Shown: positions 15,736 to 24,493, counted from the stretch's first letter. The stretch: 64,000 bases of DNA from Candidatus Thermodiscus eudorianus (GCA_015521085.1 WAOW01000005.1:248001-312000), one strand, 5' to 3'. The notes: generated by a model from the sequence alone, not told the origin. Translations and numbers: made by a program.

Positions 15736-16707
15736 CTCGCCTATTAAGACCGAGTAGACTATGCCGCTGGCGACGCCAACTATATCAAGTACGGCTCCGG
15801 GGTTCCACCCCCTTCTCCTCCACAGGTTATCCAGGTATTCTAGCGAGGCTCTGACGCCATGCCTAAGGGATAGCTCCTTAGCGTATCTCGCCTCTCGGAG
15901 AGCCTTTAGGTAGGCGCTCATCCCCCACTTCCTAGCGATCAGTGTATCGCCGTGGCTAGCCAATAGTTCTAGGATAGCGGCTAGTATAGCTTCCTCTATA
16001 CCGTCGTCAATTCGATCCAGCATGATCTTATAGGCCTCTGCCGTCAACGGGTAACCCGATAGCAGCTCGTTATGGACGTGATCCCACCTGGAGGCCTCAA
16101 GAGCCGGGACTAGGCCCGGGGGATACTCGCCGGAACCAACGCTTGGAACCGCGCCCTCGTACCGTCCAAGGTGGCTCGCTCCCAAGAGTGATAACGCATC
16201 GTAATAGGCCTTGCCGGACTCAAAGCTGTCGCAAGCGACTACAAGCTTCGAAGCATTACTAAAGAGATCCCCAGGGGTAGAGGAGTCATGGAGAGCCCTA
16301 CACAGGGGGAGGAGCAGGAGCACACTGCCCAACTGTATATTCGTCTTGGAGACCCTCGTCACCGACTTTATGTAGGAGTTTAAACCCCTGCCAATGAACC
16401 CCCTGCACTCGCCGCTACAAGCGGCCATACAGGCTTTCAGCGCCGGATAGACGCCCATCACGAAGTCATAGACATCCTTATCAGGGTGGCTCTTGCACCT
16501 AGTTACGCCTCCGGGCTTGGGATGTGCGAGGGGTTCGAGTACGAGCCCCCAGAGTATCGAGTAGCCCCCGCAGTGCACCAACTTGGATAGAGCACCGATT
16601 AACTTGAATACACCTGGCTCTAGGAGAATATATGTTGGCCCCTGGGGGCTCGCGGGAGGGACAGTGCTTGCCGGAGAGGGACCCTGTAGATGCACTGCTA
16701 AGAGCAT
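15721..16707 (-). CDS. CitG/MdcB-like triphosphoribosyl-dephospho-CoA synthase family protein
   Basis: Up to 328 residues. Family signs: EPLAHPKPGGVTR (the HPKPG motif), DVYDFVMGVYPAL, NIQLGSVLLLLPL, and the C-terminal WNPGAVLDIVGVASG. In bacteria CitG makes the prosthetic group of citrate or malonate lyase; archaeal members occur without those lyases and their product is unknown. The first 40 residues (a Pro/Ser-rich stretch) are unlike the family and overlap the start of a head-to-head gene, so translation probably begins nearer the LVHCGGYSILWG segment. Its 3' end overlaps the RNA ligase gene by 15 nt. Confidence 0.75.
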   Translation of the reverse strand: MLLAVHLQGPSPASTVPPASPQGPTYILLEPGVFKLIGALSKLVHCGGYSILWGLVLEPLAHPKPGGVTRCKSHPDKDVYDFVMGVYPALKACMAACSGECRGFIGRGLNSYIKSVTRVSKTNIQLGSVLLLLPLCRALHDSSTPGDLFSNASKLVVACDSFESGKAYYDALSLLGASHLGRYEGAVPSVGSGEYPPGLVPALEASRWDHVHNELLSGYPLTAEAYKIMLDRIDDGIEEAILAAILELLASHGDTLIARKWGMSAYLKALREARYAKELSLRHGVRASLEYLDNLWRRRGWNPGAVLDIVGVASGIVYSVLIGELVEG

Positions 16708-16997
16708 TATACGGCATGGCCCTGTCTAGGGGCTCTGGAATAGCTGGAATAGCCAGGGCAGGGGGGCAGAGTCGTGTCAAGATCAACATAAGGGCCCTCT
16801 TCAAGTACCACGACGAAGAAACAGGGTATAGGCTGGTCGAGGAGGCAATAGCCGAGCTGGGAGACGAGGGGTCTCGTAGACTGGAAGCTATGGGTATAAA
16901 GCTGGTTAAACGGGGAGGGACCCTATACATCGAAGTACCCGTAGATCTACTAGCCAATCCCCGGGGCCTACTAGCAAGGGGACAGGGCGAGGCGTAG
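16632..16997 (+). CDS. Hypothetical protein upstream of aminopeptidase
   Basis: At most 121 residues, family unknown. The central part (VKINIRALFKYHDEETGYRLVEEAIAELGDEG) reads as a strand, then an amphipathic helix, and the C-terminus has a strand pair (MGIKLVKRGGTLYIEVPVDLLA). The beginning is uncertain: the ATG at 16632 overlaps the divergent CitG-like gene, while TTG 16668 or ATG 16716 would reduce or avoid the overlap. Its stop is 2 nt from the aminopeptidase start, so the two are co-transcribed. It holds two copies of the AGGGACCCT word. Confidence 0.55.
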   Translation: MLAPGGSREGQCLPERDPVDALLRALYGMALSRGSGIAGIARAGGQSRVKINIRALFKYHDEETGYRLVEEAIAELGDEGSRRLEAMGIKLVKRGGTLYIEVPVDLLANPRGLLARGQGEA

Positions 16998-16999
16998 CT

Positions 17000-18721
17000 T
17001 TGATGATAGCTAATAGCCTAGAGCTAGCGGCCAAGGTTGCACGTTCACTCCAAGGCTACGTTAGCGAGAGGAGGGTATTCGACGTACTCAAGAGGATAAC
17101 ACTATATAATAGGATACAGGCCTCGCCGGGCCTAGTAGAGGCCGTCGGCGATATAGAGAGGTTCATCATAGACGAAGCCCCAGACATTGTCGAGGTGAGA
17201 AGCTTCAAGTACACGGGAAAGGCAGGACCCGAATGGCTCTCCCTACCAGCCCATTGGGAGGCACACGACGGGTGGATAGAGGCGGCAGGTAAAAGATACA
17301 CGCTGAACCAGCATCCAACCCTAGTAGCGGCACACAGCCCCGGCAGCGACGGTATAATAGAGGGGAAGGTAGCCGAGCTAGAAGACCCCCTCAACCCGGA
17401 CTCCTATAAGAGTCGAAGCGACGCGATACTCCTTATCAAGAAACACCACAAACTGGCATACCGCCTAGCGGCGGAGGCAGGGATACCAGCAGTCATACTG
17501 GCCGACCCCTCCAAGGACCACGACAGCTTCCCCTACATGGGGCTATTCCTCTCCCAAGACGAGGCCCAGAAGTACCAGACAGTCGCCGTGACACTGCCTT
17601 GGAAGCTGGCAGAGTCCCTCCCCGGCAAGACAGTACGGATAAAGGTCGACGCTGATCTCGGAGGCCCAGGCCAGTTACCAGTGTTGGCTGCGTGGATCGG
17701 AGATAAGGATTCCAAAGGACCAGTCGTGCTAGCTCATATTTGCCATCCAAAGCCCGGCGCCAACGACAATGCCAGCGGCTCCGCAGCGGCTGTCGAAGCG
17801 TTCCTATCATTGGCCGAGGCTATAGACGAGGGCGCTCTAGAGCCTCCAGGCGAGACTATAAGGCTAGTCCTATTACCCGAGTACACGGGCTCCTTCCTAA
17901 GCATGGAGGGCTGGCTCTCCCAGCTACTCACGCATGCGTTGAACCTAGACATGATTGGCAGGAGGGACCCCTATTCGAGTGAACCCAGACTCCTGTATCC
18001 GCCCGTGACACATGGAGTCTCCCGCATAGGAGACATATTCTATGATGTCGGCCTCACCATAGGCGCCAACGCGAGCATAGACTACTACATGGCCGGGAGC
18101 GACCATGACGTGGCACTGGCCTATGGGAGGGACGCGGTAATGTACAACCAATGGCCCGACAGGTTCTACCATACGGACTCTGACGACGCAGACACCGTAT
18201 CCACTGAGAGACTTCACAGGACGGCTCTCCTAGCGGCAGCCACGCTGTACCTAGCCTCCACCGAGTACAAACCCACCGATACCTCTAGGAAGAACCTAGT
18301 AAATGGAATGATAGCTCGACACGTCGCCCAGGGAGACTACGATACTGCTAGGCTGGCCTCAGCCATAATGCCATTAAAATACAACGTTGAGGCTCCACTG
18401 CAGAGCCTCATCCAATGGGAGCCCGTTGATGACGACAGAGAGGTCAAGCCTAAGATACCGCTATACGCAGGTATACTGGTCCAGTTGGAGTCACTTGAGG
18501 CCAGACTCAAGCTTACAAGCGAGATTGAGAGGCTAGGATTCAAGTCCAACACGTTAAATATACTAGACGAGGTCTTCTTCTCAGCCCACGGCGGGAGCAC
18601 GGTTAGAAGGCTCCACACAGAGCTGGCAAGCGCTTACGGTATAAACCTGGTAAGCAGTGACAGGCTCCAAAACCTCCTAGCATCGCTAGAAGACGCCGGG
18701 CTTATAGAGCTAACCGGATAG
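17000..18721 (+). CDS. M28-type aminopeptidase with DUF4910-like architecture and C-terminal helical domain
   Basis: 573 residues. A PA-like insert (residues about 100-210) precedes the zinc peptidase core, which shows AHICHPKPGANDNASGSAA (His and Asp ligands), LLPEYTGS (Glu), NLDMIG (Asp) and FYHTDSDDADTVS (His). The C-terminal 100 residues resemble a winged helix (LHTELASAYGINLVSSDRLQNLL). The order fits the DUF4910 group of M28 aminopeptidases. TTG 17000 and ATG 17003 are both possible starts. No signal peptide, so it is cytoplasmic and probably recycles peptides. The 3' end overlaps the convergent phosphatidyltransferase by 12 nt. Confidence 0.8.
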   Translation: MMIANSLELAAKVARSLQGYVSERRVFDVLKRITLYNRIQASPGLVEAVGDIERFIIDEAPDIVEVRSFKYTGKAGPEWLSLPAHWEAHDGWIEAAGKRYTLNQHPTLVAAHSPGSDGIIEGKVAELEDPLNPDSYKSRSDAILLIKKHHKLAYRLAAEAGIPAVILADPSKDHDSFPYMGLFLSQDEAQKYQTVAVTLPWKLAESLPGKTVRIKVDADLGGPGQLPVLAAWIGDKDSKGPVVLAHICHPKPGANDNASGSAAAVEAFLSLAEAIDEGALEPPGETIRLVLLPEYTGSFLSMEGWLSQLLTHALNLDMIGRRDPYSSEPRLLYPPVTHGVSRIGDIFYDVGLTIGANASIDYYMAGSDHDVALAYGRDAVMYNQWPDRFYHTDSDDADTVSTERLHRTALLAAATLYLASTEYKPTDTSRKNLVNGMIARHVAQGDYDTARLASAIMPLKYNVEAPLQSLIQWEPVDDDREVKPKIPLYAGILVQLESLEARLKLTSEIERLGFKSNTLNILDEVFFSAHGGSTVRRLHTELASAYGINLVSSDRLQNLLASLEDAGLIELTG

Positions 18722-19291
18722 GGCCCTGATTACGCGCCAGCTCCTGCTAGCGACAGTATAGGCCATTAGGATTACTAGGGCCCAGAGCAGTAGCCTTGAC
18801 ACGCTCCATAGGCCTAGTGCCGCTAGTAGGGCTATGAGTGTTATGACCAGGATCCTATCGCCCCTCTCCATTAAGCCGACCCCCCTCATCTCGACCCCTA
18901 GGACCTCTCCCTTAGCCCTGACGTAGCTTATCGATATGGCCAGCGAGAGGCCCACTAGCACGATCCCTGCCTGGAAGCCGTAGCCCAGCAGGGCGTAGAA
19001 GTAGGCGGTGTCCGAGAATCTGTCGAGGACTGAGTCTAGGAACTCCCCCCTCTTGCTTGCCCGCCTAGTAGCTCTCGCAACGGCGCCGTCAAACGCGTCT
19101 ACAAGCCCCGAGACGGGGATCACTATCGCCCCTGCAAGCAGGTGTCCCCAGTAGACTAGGACCGGACTAGTCCAGGCGAGGACTAGTCCTAGAAACGTGT
19201 AGACGTCGGGGTCGCTAGACACCTTTGATAAGAGCAGTCCTACGCGCATCGTTTGTCTCTCAACCCTCTTCCGGAGCCTCTCCATTACCAC
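18710..19291 (-). CDS. CDP-alcohol phosphatidyltransferase (archaetidylinositol-phosphate synthase type)
   Basis: 193 residues, mostly membrane helices. The CDP-alcohol motif D-x2-DG-x2-AR-x8-G-x3-D-x3-D is complete: LVDAFDGAVARATRRASKRG followed by EFLDSVLD. The enzyme links a CDP-activated archaeol to a polar alcohol; the sequence and size resemble archaeal archaetidylinositol phosphate synthase, but the head group cannot be fixed from the sequence alone. It is a single gene, convergent with the aminopeptidase and divergent from a peroxiredoxin. Confidence 0.85.
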   Translation of the reverse strand: MVMERLRKRVERQTMRVGLLLSKVSSDPDVYTFLGLVLAWTSPVLVYWGHLLAGAIVIPVSGLVDAFDGAVARATRRASKRGEFLDSVLDRFSDTAYFYALLGYGFQAGIVLVGLSLAISISYVRAKGEVLGVEMRGVGLMERGDRILVITLIALLAALGLWSVSRLLLWALVILMAYTVASRSWRVIRALSG

Positions 19292-19371
19292 CCTATCTAG
19301 CTCCTCCGCGGCTTATACTATACTTCAGTAAAATAAACCCCCTGCACTATATAGATGATGGTGACTAGAAT

Positions 19372-19851
19372 ATGGTTAACCCTATCCAGCCCGGCTCGAA
19401 GGCTCCCGACTTCGAGGCGCCAACCCATACGGGTGGCAAGCTAAGGCTCAGCGACTACAGGGGCAAGATAGTAGTGTTGTACTTCTATCCGAGGGCAATG
19501 ACTCCGGGATGCACCAGGGAGGGCCGCCGCTTCAGCGAACTCTCAGAGGAGTTCGCCAAGCTAAACGCGGTCATCATAGGGGTCTCCACCGACCCGCCAG
19601 AGAGGAACAAGAGATTCGCCGAGAAGGAGGGCTTCAAGGGAGTAATACTCGTAAGCGACACAGACGGCAAGATAGCTGAAGCCTACGGGGTCCTAAGGAA
19701 GAAAAAGAGGATCTCCGCGGAGCGGGCGACCTTCATAATAGACCCTGACGGGGTAGTACGCAAGGTTCTAGTCAATGTAAGGCCAGCCGAGAAACACGCC
19801 GACCTAGCCCTAGAAGCCGTTAGGGAGCTCGCAGGAGGCCAAGCTTCATAG
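19372..19851 (+). CDS. Peroxiredoxin, Bcp type, single cysteine
   Basis: 159 residues, thioredoxin-fold thiol peroxidase. The active site PRAMTPGCTREGRRF has the peroxidatic cysteine at C47 in the PxxxTPGC form. There is no other cysteine in the chain, so no intramolecular resolving residue exists and an external thiol or the thioredoxin-like proteins of this window must complete the cycle. It lies just upstream of the polyamine-type transporter but is separated from it by its own promoter and hairpin. A second peroxiredoxin (28492) is of a different subtype. Confidence 0.9.
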   Translation: MVNPIQPGSKAPDFEAPTHTGGKLRLSDYRGKIVVLYFYPRAMTPGCTREGRRFSELSEEFAKLNAVIIGVSTDPPERNKRFAEKEGFKGVILVSDTDGKIAEAYGVLRKKKRISAERATFIIDPDGVVRKVLVNVRPAEKHADLALEAVRELAGGQAS

Positions 19852-19869
19852 GTTTATATTCTTTTTCGC

Positions 19870-19894
19870 CACCCGGGGTTTAGCCCCTAGGGTG
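19870..19894 (+). promoter_or_regulatory. Hairpin between TATA box and start of the ABC transporter operon
   Basis: CACCC-GGGG-TTTAG-CCCC-TA-GGGTG forms a strong inverted repeat just upstream of the potD-like start (19901). A T/A-rich element (TTTATATTC, 19852-19860) lies before it, so transcription would begin inside the repeat. It could be an operator, or a 5'-UTR hairpin that hides the AGGGTG ribosome binding site. Confidence 0.45.
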
Positions 19895-19900
19895 CATTAA

Positions 19901-20998
19901 ATGAGCAAGGCCGCGGTAGCCGGGATACTGGTGGTCGTAATAATCATCTTAGCCGGCATCGGATACCTATATTATGCCAAGCCGGAGCAGCGGGTCCTGA
20001 AGGTACTCAACTACAGCGAGTACATCGATCCAACGGTGCTAGAAGACTTCGAGAAGGAGTACGGCGTCAAAGTGGTATATGACGAGTATGAGGCCGCCGA
20101 GGAGGCATGGGCCAAGCTAAAGGCCGGAGGAGCTGGGTACGACGTCATAATAACGGCTCACTCCTACGTGGGGCTGGCAAGGCAACAGGGACTCCTCCAC
20201 CCGCTAGACAAGTCGAAGCTGCCCAACCTAGTAAACCTAGACCCACGGATAGCGTCGCACCCGGCGGACCCGGAGCAGAAGTATGCGGTACCCTATATGT
20301 GGGGGACAACCGGTATAGGCTATGTGAAGACGTGCGTCAAGGAGCCGCCCAGGACATGGAAGCAATTCTATAACGCGTCGTATCTTTCACAGTATCCCGG
20401 GAAAGTCTCGTTGCTGAGCGAGTTCTCGGAGACAGTGATGACTGCCATGATAGCCCTCGGCTATGATCCAAGCGTTAGGGAGAACTGGAACGACCAGGTT
20501 ATGAAGCAGGTGGAGAACCTTCTCCTTTCTGTGAAGCCATACATAGTAGGCCTATACGGCGCCTCCCAGTACATGCCGGAGCTCCAGAACGAGCACATAT
20601 GCCTAGCGCTCGCATGGAGCGGCGATATACTTGTTGTCCAGGAAGAGAACCCTAATGTCGAGTTCGTTAACCCGAGTGACGGGGCCCTGTTCTGGGTCGA
20701 TTTCATGGTCATACCAAGGGATGCAAAGCACGTCAACGAGGCCCTGGAGTTCATCAACTTCATGATGCGCCCGGACATAGCGGCTAGAAACGTGAAGGCG
20801 GTCTGGTATGCGTCGGCTCTCAAGAAGAGCCTGATCCTAAAGATAGCCGAGGAAAATAATGACGAGGAGCTACTTGAGATCCTAAACAACCCCCTAGTAT
20901 ACCCACCGCCAGACACCAAACTCATCCCAAGCCCGGTACTAGACGAGGAGATGTCGAGCTACGTAGAGACCATTAGGCTACACGTCATGGGAGGCTAG
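19901..20998 (+). CDS. potD: Spermidine/putrescine-type ABC transporter, substrate-binding protein (PotD-like)
   Basis: 365 residues. An N-terminal hydrophobic anchor (AGILVVVIIILAGIGYLYY) tethers it to the outer face of the membrane. The mature part matches PotD: LKVLNYSEYIDPTVLEDFEKE, LKAGGAGYDVIITAHSYV, YAVPYMWGTTGIGY, and NFMMRPDIAARN. The ligand is likely a polyamine, which these organisms make in long and branched forms, though related proteins bind other cations. It heads a four-gene transporter set: binding protein, ATPase and two permeases. Confidence 0.88.
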   Translation: MSKAAVAGILVVVIIILAGIGYLYYAKPEQRVLKVLNYSEYIDPTVLEDFEKEYGVKVVYDEYEAAEEAWAKLKAGGAGYDVIITAHSYVGLARQQGLLHPLDKSKLPNLVNLDPRIASHPADPEQKYAVPYMWGTTGIGYVKTCVKEPPRTWKQFYNASYLSQYPGKVSLLSEFSETVMTAMIALGYDPSVRENWNDQVMKQVENLLLSVKPYIVGLYGASQYMPELQNEHICLALAWSGDILVVQEENPNVEFVNPSDGALFWVDFMVIPRDAKHVNEALEFINFMMRPDIAARNVKAVWYASALKKSLILKIAEENNDEELLEILNNPLVYPPPDTKLIPSPVLDEEMSSYVETIRLHVMGG

Positions 20999-21075
20999 AG
21001 AGGCTAAAGGTATACTCTTAAAACACCAGTACAACCGCCTCCAAACAACATAGAGGGTGGGCGAGGCCACTGGGA

Positions 21076-22056
21076 TTGCCGGGGGTAGAGGTATACGCGG
21101 AAAAGATAACAAAGACCTATAAGAGGGTCACAGCGTTAAGAGAGGTCACCCTGAAGGCTAGGAGGGGCCACATAACCACGCTCCTCGGCCCCAGTGGCTG
21201 CGGGAAGACAACACTCCTAAAAGTGATAGCGGGCCTCGAAAAACCAACCAGTGGAAAGATCTACTTCGACGGCGAAGACGTCACGAGCCAGCCGCCCGAG
21301 AAGAGGAACATAGGCTTCGTATTCCAGGACCTAGCACTGTTCCCCCATCTAAACGTGTATGAGAACATAGCCTTCGGGCTGAGAATAAGGCGTTATAGCG
21401 ATGCCGAGATAAAGAGACGGGTATATGATACACTAGAGCTAGTGGGGCTTGACCCCGGGGAGTTCGCGTCCCGGAGAATAAACGAGCTCAGCGGCGGGCA
21501 GCAGCAGAGGGTCGCCCTGGCCAGGGCACTAGTGATAGAGCCAGCAGTCCTATTGCTAGACGAGCCCTTCGCCCACCTAGACTACAAGATAAAACAGAGG
21601 CTACTCCTCGAATTGAAGAGGATCCAGAGGGAGACGATGACCACAGTAATCTACGTTACACACGATCAAAACGAGGCAATGGCTGTAAGCCACGAGATAG
21701 CCGTTATGAGGGATGGCATGATACTACAGGTGGGGGCGCCAGAGGAGGTATATGAGAGTCCGCGGTCGGCTTTCGTAGCTTCCTTCTTCGGCGAGGCGAA
21801 TGTCCTGCCCCTAGGTGATGGAAGGTTCCTCGTTGTAAGGCCGGAGCGCGTGAAAGTGAACCCGGAGCGGGCCGACGTCGAATACGAGGGCGTCGTGGAG
21901 GATGTCATATTCCAGGGCCCGCTCCTGCGGCTAGAGGTGAGAGTCAACGGGAAGATGATTAAGGTAATCATGCCCAGGAATGGCGGCCGGTTCAAGCCAG
22001 GCGCCCAAGTAAGGGTGGGATGGCGCCTGGACGATGCCAGGGTGGTAAGCGAGTGA
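21076..22056 (+). CDS. potA: Spermidine/putrescine-type ABC transporter ATPase (PotA-like)
   Basis: 326 residues. ABC motifs in order: Walker A GPSGCGKTT, Q-loop FQDLALFPHLNVYEN, signature LSGGQQQRV, Walker B LLLDEPFAHLD and the H-loop THDQNEAMA. A C-terminal TOBE-like regulatory domain follows (residues about 235-326). The TTG start at 21076 fits; the 77-nt gap from the binding-protein gene carries TCTTAAAAC, perhaps an internal promoter. The stop overlaps the GTG of the next permease as GTGA. Confidence 0.93.
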   Translation: MPGVEVYAEKITKTYKRVTALREVTLKARRGHITTLLGPSGCGKTTLLKVIAGLEKPTSGKIYFDGEDVTSQPPEKRNIGFVFQDLALFPHLNVYENIAFGLRIRRYSDAEIKRRVYDTLELVGLDPGEFASRRINELSGGQQQRVALARALVIEPAVLLLDEPFAHLDYKIKQRLLLELKRIQRETMTTVIYVTHDQNEAMAVSHEIAVMRDGMILQVGAPEEVYESPRSAFVASFFGEANVLPLGDGRFLVVRPERVKVNPERADVEYEGVVEDVIFQGPLLRLEVRVNGKMIKVIMPRNGGRFKPGAQVRVGWRLDDARVVSE

Positions 22057-22817
22057 AACCCTCCCTGGCAATCATACCGCTACTCATCTTCCTCCTCGTA
22101 TTCTTCTACGCGCCTTTCGCTATACTGGCTTATCAGAGCTTCACGGGAGTGGGCGGAGGGCTAACCCTGGAGAACTACTTGGCTATAGTGAGGGATCCCT
22201 CCTATACGAGGATAGTATTCTATAGTATAATGATCGCCTCCGAGACAACGCTCGTAACCCTAGCCCTTGCATACCCCGTGGCATACTATGTGGCAAAGGT
22301 GTCTACCGGGCGGGAGAAGATACTCTTGCTAGCGCTCCTACTAACCCCCTTCTGGGTAGACGTGTTGCTCCGATCCCTTGCGATCAAGACAGTGATATAC
22401 ACGATAGGCTTGAAGGAGGGGTTCCATGCTATGATGCTAGGCATGATCTATGAGTACTTCCCTATAATGCTCCTCCCCTTGTTCGCCTCGCTATCAAGAA
22501 TACCAGACAACGTGCTAGAGGCCGCTAGGGTCCTAGGCGCATCGACTAGAGACCTCGTATCAAGGGTGGTAATCCCCTTAACACTGCCGGGGATAATCGC
22601 CGGGTCACTCCTAGTACTGCTAATGTCTATGACCGAGTTCGTCATACCAACACTCCTCGGAGGGAAGTCCGGGTTCACCGTTGGAAGCCTCATCTACTAT
22701 CTCTTCCTAAGCGGGGGCATGTGGGGCGTGGGCGCTGCCCTCGCAGTAGTAATAACGCTGGCTCTCATGGTAGCCGCGTTTGCCGTTGCTAGGAGGACGG
22801 GGGAGGATATGCTATGA
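22053..22817 (+). CDS. potB: Spermidine/putrescine-type ABC permease 1 (PotB-like)
   Basis: About 254 residues with six membrane helices. The cytoplasmic EAA loop reads EAARVLGASTRDLVSRVVIPLTLPG. I chose the GTG at 22053 because it makes a GTGA overlap with the ATPase stop and starts at KPSLAIIPLLIF, where the first helix begins; a reading from 22020 would add eleven polar residues inside the ATPase gene. It overlaps the next permease by ATGA. Together the two permeases form the channel of the transporter. Confidence 0.9.
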   Translation: MKPSLAIIPLLIFLLVFFYAPFAILAYQSFTGVGGGLTLENYLAIVRDPSYTRIVFYSIMIASETTLVTLALAYPVAYYVAKVSTGREKILLLALLLTPFWVDVLLRSLAIKTVIYTIGLKEGFHAMMLGMIYEYFPIMLLPLFASLSRIPDNVLEAARVLGASTRDLVSRVVIPLTLPGIIAGSLLVLLMSMTEFVIPTLLGGKSGFTVGSLIYYLFLSGGMWGVGAALAVVITLALMVAAFAVARRTGEDML

Positions 22818-23587
22818 GGATCCTCAAATACTACACGTATGCCGTTATCACGCTCCTCTATATACCGATCATCGTCATGGCGGTATACAGTTTCGACGAC
22901 AGCAAATTCTTCGGGACATGGAAGGGGTTCACCGTGAAATGGTACCTCCAGCTCCTCCACGACACAGAGGCTTGGATAGCCTTCAAGAACAGCATAGTCG
23001 TGGCGGTAGCCAGTGCACTGATATCTACTGCCATAGCACTCCCAGCGGCCCTAGCCTCCAGGAGGGAGGATAGAGACCTGGTATCGCTCCTCATATACCC
23101 CCCGGTGATAATCCCCGAGATAACCGAGGCAGTATCCCTGATGCTCCTCTTCCTCTACCTGGGTTTCCCCCTGGGCCTTGTCAGCGTGTTGATAGGTCAT
23201 ACAGCCTTCAACGTCGCCTACGCCTATATAGCGCTGTCGCCTGTGGGGAGTAAGGGTTCTCGTCTGGCCACGGCGGCGAGGACTCTCGGAGCCGACAAGC
23301 TCACGGCGTTTCTAAAGGTGACTATACCCGTTTCCATGCCGGGGATAATAGCGGCTCTGGGGCTAGCCTTTATGATGAGCTTCACGGACTTCACGAAGAC
23401 GCTTTTCACTAAGGGCCCTGGGTTTGAGACCCTGCCTATCTTGGTCTGGAATAGGGCTAGGAGGCCTGGGTTAAACGACTATTCTAGCCAGCCGGCTATA
23501 GCGGCTCTAGCAACTATACTCGTCGTCCTAAGTATATCGGTAGCGTTAGCCTATACTCTATGCGAGTTGAAGCGGTCCAAGGGTTGA
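22814..23587 (+). CDS. potC: Spermidine/putrescine-type ABC permease 2 (PotC-like)
   Basis: 257 residues, six membrane helices; EAA loop ATAARTLGADKLTAFLKVTIPVSMPG. The start codon overlaps the stop of the previous permease by 4 nt (ATGA), showing translational coupling. It closes the transporter operon; the next gene, a crotonase, has its own TATA box. Composition and codon use are as in the other three genes, so there is no sign of recent transfer. Confidence 0.9.
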   Translation: MRILKYYTYAVITLLYIPIIVMAVYSFDDSKFFGTWKGFTVKWYLQLLHDTEAWIAFKNSIVVAVASALISTAIALPAALASRREDRDLVSLLIYPPVIIPEITEAVSLMLLFLYLGFPLGLVSVLIGHTAFNVAYAYIALSPVGSKGSRLATAARTLGADKLTAFLKVTIPVSMPGIIAALGLAFMMSFTDFTKTLFTKGPGFETLPILVWNRARRPGLNDYSSQPAIAALATILVVLSISVALAYTLCELKRSKG

Positions 23588-23668
23588 TCCCTCACGGAAT
23601 CACATGCCCCATATTCTATAGCAATATTCTCAATATGTTTTACTAGTCTATATAAGGTAGCTGGCAAG

Positions 23669-23706
23669 CATAATAACTTTATAGACGGCATCCCGGTCTT
23701 GAGGTG
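23669..23706 (+). promoter_or_regulatory. Crotonase gene promoter and ribosome binding site
   Basis: CATAATAACTTTATAGAC (TATA-like, about 23669-23686) precedes a GAGGTG ribosome binding site at 23701-23706 and the ATG at 23715. A second TATA-like element, CTATATAAGG, lies at 23648-23657. Confidence 0.4.
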
Positions 23707-23714
23707 AATACATT

Positions 23715-24473
23715 ATGCCTATCCGAGTAGAGAGGGACCCCCTCATATCCTGGATAATCATTGACAGGGAGGATAAGGGGAACAGCCTAGACTACGAGCA
23801 CGCAAGAGAACTAGCGAATGCAATCAAGGGTGAATGCGAGGATCAAAACACAACTGTTATCGCGATAAGAGGAGCCGGTGAGAGGTTCTTCTCGACAGGG
23901 GTGGACCTGGAGTCGGTAGCGAAAATAACTGGGACGGATGACGCGTGGAAGATAATGTATGAGGGCCTAGGCGGGGTCTGCAGAGCGTTATCCGAGTGCA
24001 GTAAACCCGTTATCGCCGCTGTCAACGGGCATGCAGTCGGCATAGGATTCGAGCTGCTATACGCCAGCGATATCGCAGTCGCTGTGAGGAAGGCTAAGCT
24101 GGGTAGCCCGGCGGTTAAATGGGGAATGGTGCCCCCCGCAACGCCTACCGTGGGCCCGTGGCTCATTGGGTATAAGAGGGCTGCCTTCATAGCCTTGACT
24201 GGCTTACTCATTACAGCTGAAGAGGCCTTGGAATATGGGATAGTTAATATGGTTGTCGACAACGTAGACGAGCTCGTGGCAAAGGTAAGAGAGGTTGCAG
24301 AGGCCATTGCCTCCAATGACCAGTGGGCTGTTCGAACTGCTAAGGAGTTGTTACGGGAGGCGAGGCCGCATCTAATGCTCCAGCGAGGATTGATGAGCCT
24401 GGTGTATTCTGCTTCGAGGCCAGAGACTGTGGAGAGGGCTAGAGGGTTCCTAGACAGTAAGAATAAGAAATAA
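23715..24473 (+). CDS. Crotonase-superfamily protein lacking the hydratase glutamates
   Basis: 252 residues. The CoA-binding fold and oxyanion hole are clear: IRGAGERFFSTGVDLESV and NGHAVGIGFELLYASDIAVA. In enoyl-CoA hydratase the two catalytic Glu sit in PE(I/L)xxG and in the xExxLTG helix. Here the matching segments read SPAVKWGMVPP and AFIALTG, so both are absent. It is therefore unlikely to be a simple hydratase; an isomerase, hydrolase, decarboxylase or another crotonase reaction is possible. It stands between the transporter operon and nitric oxide reductase, convergent with the latter. Confidence 0.75.
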   Translation: MPIRVERDPLISWIIIDREDKGNSLDYEHARELANAIKGECEDQNTTVIAIRGAGERFFSTGVDLESVAKITGTDDAWKIMYEGLGGVCRALSECSKPVIAAVNGHAVGIGFELLYASDIAVAVRKAKLGSPAVKWGMVPPATPTVGPWLIGYKRAAFIALTGLLITAEEALEYGIVNMVVDNVDELVAKVREVAEAIASNDQWAVRTAKELLREARPHLMLQRGLMSLVYSASRPETVERARGFLDSKNKK

Positions 24474-24493
24474 AAAAAGACTTGTTTTATTGT

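Noticed and set aside
22020-22052. Longer N-terminus for the first polyamine permease
   Set aside because: It would lie within the ATPase gene; the GTGA overlap at 22053 with the first helix right after it is a better start.
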